Under the pieces are notes generated by a model that searched no databases, was not told the origin of the DNA, and saw only the letters and a list, made by a program, of their open reading frames with translations. Below are positions 62,711 through 64,000 of a stretch of 64,000 bases of DNA, one piece after another. The stretch is from NCBI GenBank assembly GCA_012845835.1, contig JABAKD010000026.1:15166533-15230532 (forward strand), written 5' to 3'. The DNA comes from Undaria pinnatifida (taxonomy: Eukaryota > Sar > Phaeophyceae > Laminariales > Alariaceae). Within the stretch, counting starts at the first letter, position 1; each line of letters opens with the position of its first letter. The position numbers and the translations under genes were made by a program.

Positions 62711-62784
62711 GAAAAAGGTCTCAAACTGGACGAGTTCGATACGTCTGAACCCGAGGACGACTAACTTTTTCGTGAACTGATTTG
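62711..62784 (+). pseudogene. second copia RNase H leader fragment
   Basis: Encodes EKGLKLDEFDTSEPEDD, a stop, then LFREL, which is a diverged copy of EKGLKLEEFDATEPEGD at about 61552-61600. It comes from a related copia element. Confidence 0.7.
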
Positions 62785-63408
62785 AATTGTTTCTTGACGG
62801 ATTATTCTGCATATATCAGCTGGATTTTCGTACTTGTAAAGAGTGCATGGTAGTTAGGGAGGCAAGTAACTATTTCTTTGTTTTTGAAATATCATTGTTT
62901 TCACGATTGCGTTGTCTAGTATGGCATTATCTTTCTCGGGATTTGAGAGTTTGGAATTTGAATGGATTTTTAGTATGTACCCAGCCGGGAGGCGTTTGTC
63001 TCAATCGAAAGTGAGTTTGAGACTGCTGTCCAATCACACTTGTTGGCACCCCTGTTCTATGGAGCTGACAACCGTTTATAAAAAAGGCTGAATGCTGATT
63101 ATAAGGCCGATGTTTGAGCTTTCGGATTTGAGTATTCGGTCTATGAATTTCGGATTTGAGTTTTTGTTTTTGGACTTAGGATTTCACGACTTAGATCTTA
63201 GGTTCGTGAAGATTAATGTTGGATACTGTCACTGAATTGTATCTCTAGATTTATTGAGTGCTTTTTAAGGATCATGGTGTTGCAATCTTCCTTTCTTGTC
63301 ACGGAGGTATTGGGAAGATATTGATTGACCTAAATTTTCATTGAACCGTTTTACCCAGATGATAGGACAATATGGCATCATACCGTATCATTTACGAAGC
63401 AGCGAGGC

Positions 63409-63711
63409 TGTTGATTGTATGCTGATGCGGATATAATGACGGTTTGGTACTGTAGGGGTTTCCAGTGATGAGTTGGCTACATCGTAGCAGCATATCGGGA
63501 TGGTGGAATAATTTTGGGTATTTCGCCGCCACTCCTCGTTTTGCTCCTCGTTGTGCTTCTTTTACCGAGTGAGTCTCCTCCTCTCCATGCTGCGCCTTGG
63601 CTAGGAGCAACTTTTTTTTTTTTCGTACGTATTATACTTGTCTTCATACTGATGACTCCACTACCCCACTCAACGGGTAAGCCCTCTAGGCTTCGTAGGG
63701 ATCAACAAACA
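63409..63711 (+). repeat. copia 3' LTR
   Basis: Same ends as the 5' LTR. About 18 bases shorter through small deletions, including loss of an ATTGTCAG block near the 3' end. Confidence 0.85.
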
Positions 63712-64000
63712 AATCCCTTTGTCAAACGCTCCCCAACGCCACGAATGTTTTGCTCGTGTACTACTGCTGTGCGTCCGTTCGTACATGACGTGTGGCATAA
63801 GCCTTACATCTTACGATTTACCCTTCCCCCCTCATCACTCGGTCTTGCACCGCATGGGGCGGGGGGGGTGGAGGGGGGGGAGAATATAATGCTGTAATCC
63901 ACTATTGACCGGAAAATACGCCAATAAACTACGATTCTCATGCCTGGTAGCACAGGTACTGTATTGATGCAGGCATAACACCAGGCAGGGTTGAAAATTC
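63712..64000. other. flanking sequence, no feature seen
   Basis: Unique sequence with a G-run at 63857-63881. Confidence 0.5.

Larger units (their letters stand above)
62269..63408 (+). other. copia 3' untranslated region
   Basis: About 1.1 kb before the 3' LTR. Holds the 62340-62610 repeat and a foreign RNase H fragment (62711-62784). No clear polypurine tract: the bases before the LTR are GAAGCAGCGAGGC. Confidence 0.6.
56699..63711 (+). mobile_element. Ty1/copia retrotransposon, full length but defective
   Basis: Two LTRs bracket gag, protease, integrase, RT and RNase H in the copia order. The ORF is broken by several stops and frameshifts, and the first RT Asp is Tyr. The LTRs differ by multiple substitutions and small indels, so the insertion is not recent. 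No matching target duplication was found (AATTA before, AATCC after). An extra 3' segment of about 1.1 kb contains a tandem repeat and a second RNase H fragment. Confidence 0.9.

Overview
This is a repeat-laden eukaryotic nuclear window. It has spliced coding sequence with long introns, tRNA-headed SINE-like elements, Ty1/copia and tyrosine-recombinase retroelements, CAG/CTG microsatellites and long poly-G/poly-C runs. The mixture recalls a brown alga (Ectocarpus-like stramenopile). That is an inference from style, since no marker gene fixes the species. No rRNA gene, intact tRNA gene, CRISPR array or bacterial operon is visible.

Layout. 1-4739: the 3' part of a tyrosine-recombinase retrotransposon (39-bp in-frame minisatellite, RT/RNase H ORF, overlapping YR ORF, then a B1-A2-B2 split direct repeat). 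4.7-8.3 kb: copies of two dispersed repeats and a 465-bp tandem duplication. 8.3-10.7 kb: SINE-like copies, two of them head to head. 11.4-15.7 kb: a decayed minus-strand copia element carrying a MITE in its integrase. 17.7-44.7 kb: what I read as a single minus-strand gene of four exons (408 residues). Its exons are separated by introns of about 17.8, 6.9 and 1.2 kb, filled with fold-back repeats, SINEs and tandem arrays. 46-55 kb: more fold-back repeats (one around a 500-N gap), a decayed coiled-coil gene, tRNA-like repeats and a 530-bp tandem array. 56.7-63.7 kb: a nearly complete but broken plus-strand copia element with both LTRs.

The strongest non-transposon signal is the four-exon gene. 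All exon phases agree, the borders are GT/AG, and exons 1+2 together rebuild a Cys-rich module that is homologous to a second module in exons 3+4. The product would be a secreted, surface-anchored protein: signal peptide, two Cys modules, a Pro/Thr/Ala/Asp-rich stalk and a C-terminal hydrophobic tail (GPI signal or membrane anchor). I do not recognise the family.

Other notable signals are two classes of short odd palindromes with an A/T centre (TATAGWCTATA and TACCWGGTA), scattered far above chance, and a dispersed fold-back repeat family with poly-G/C centres. All open reading frames not listed appear to be shadows of the above or chance frames in GC-biased repeats.
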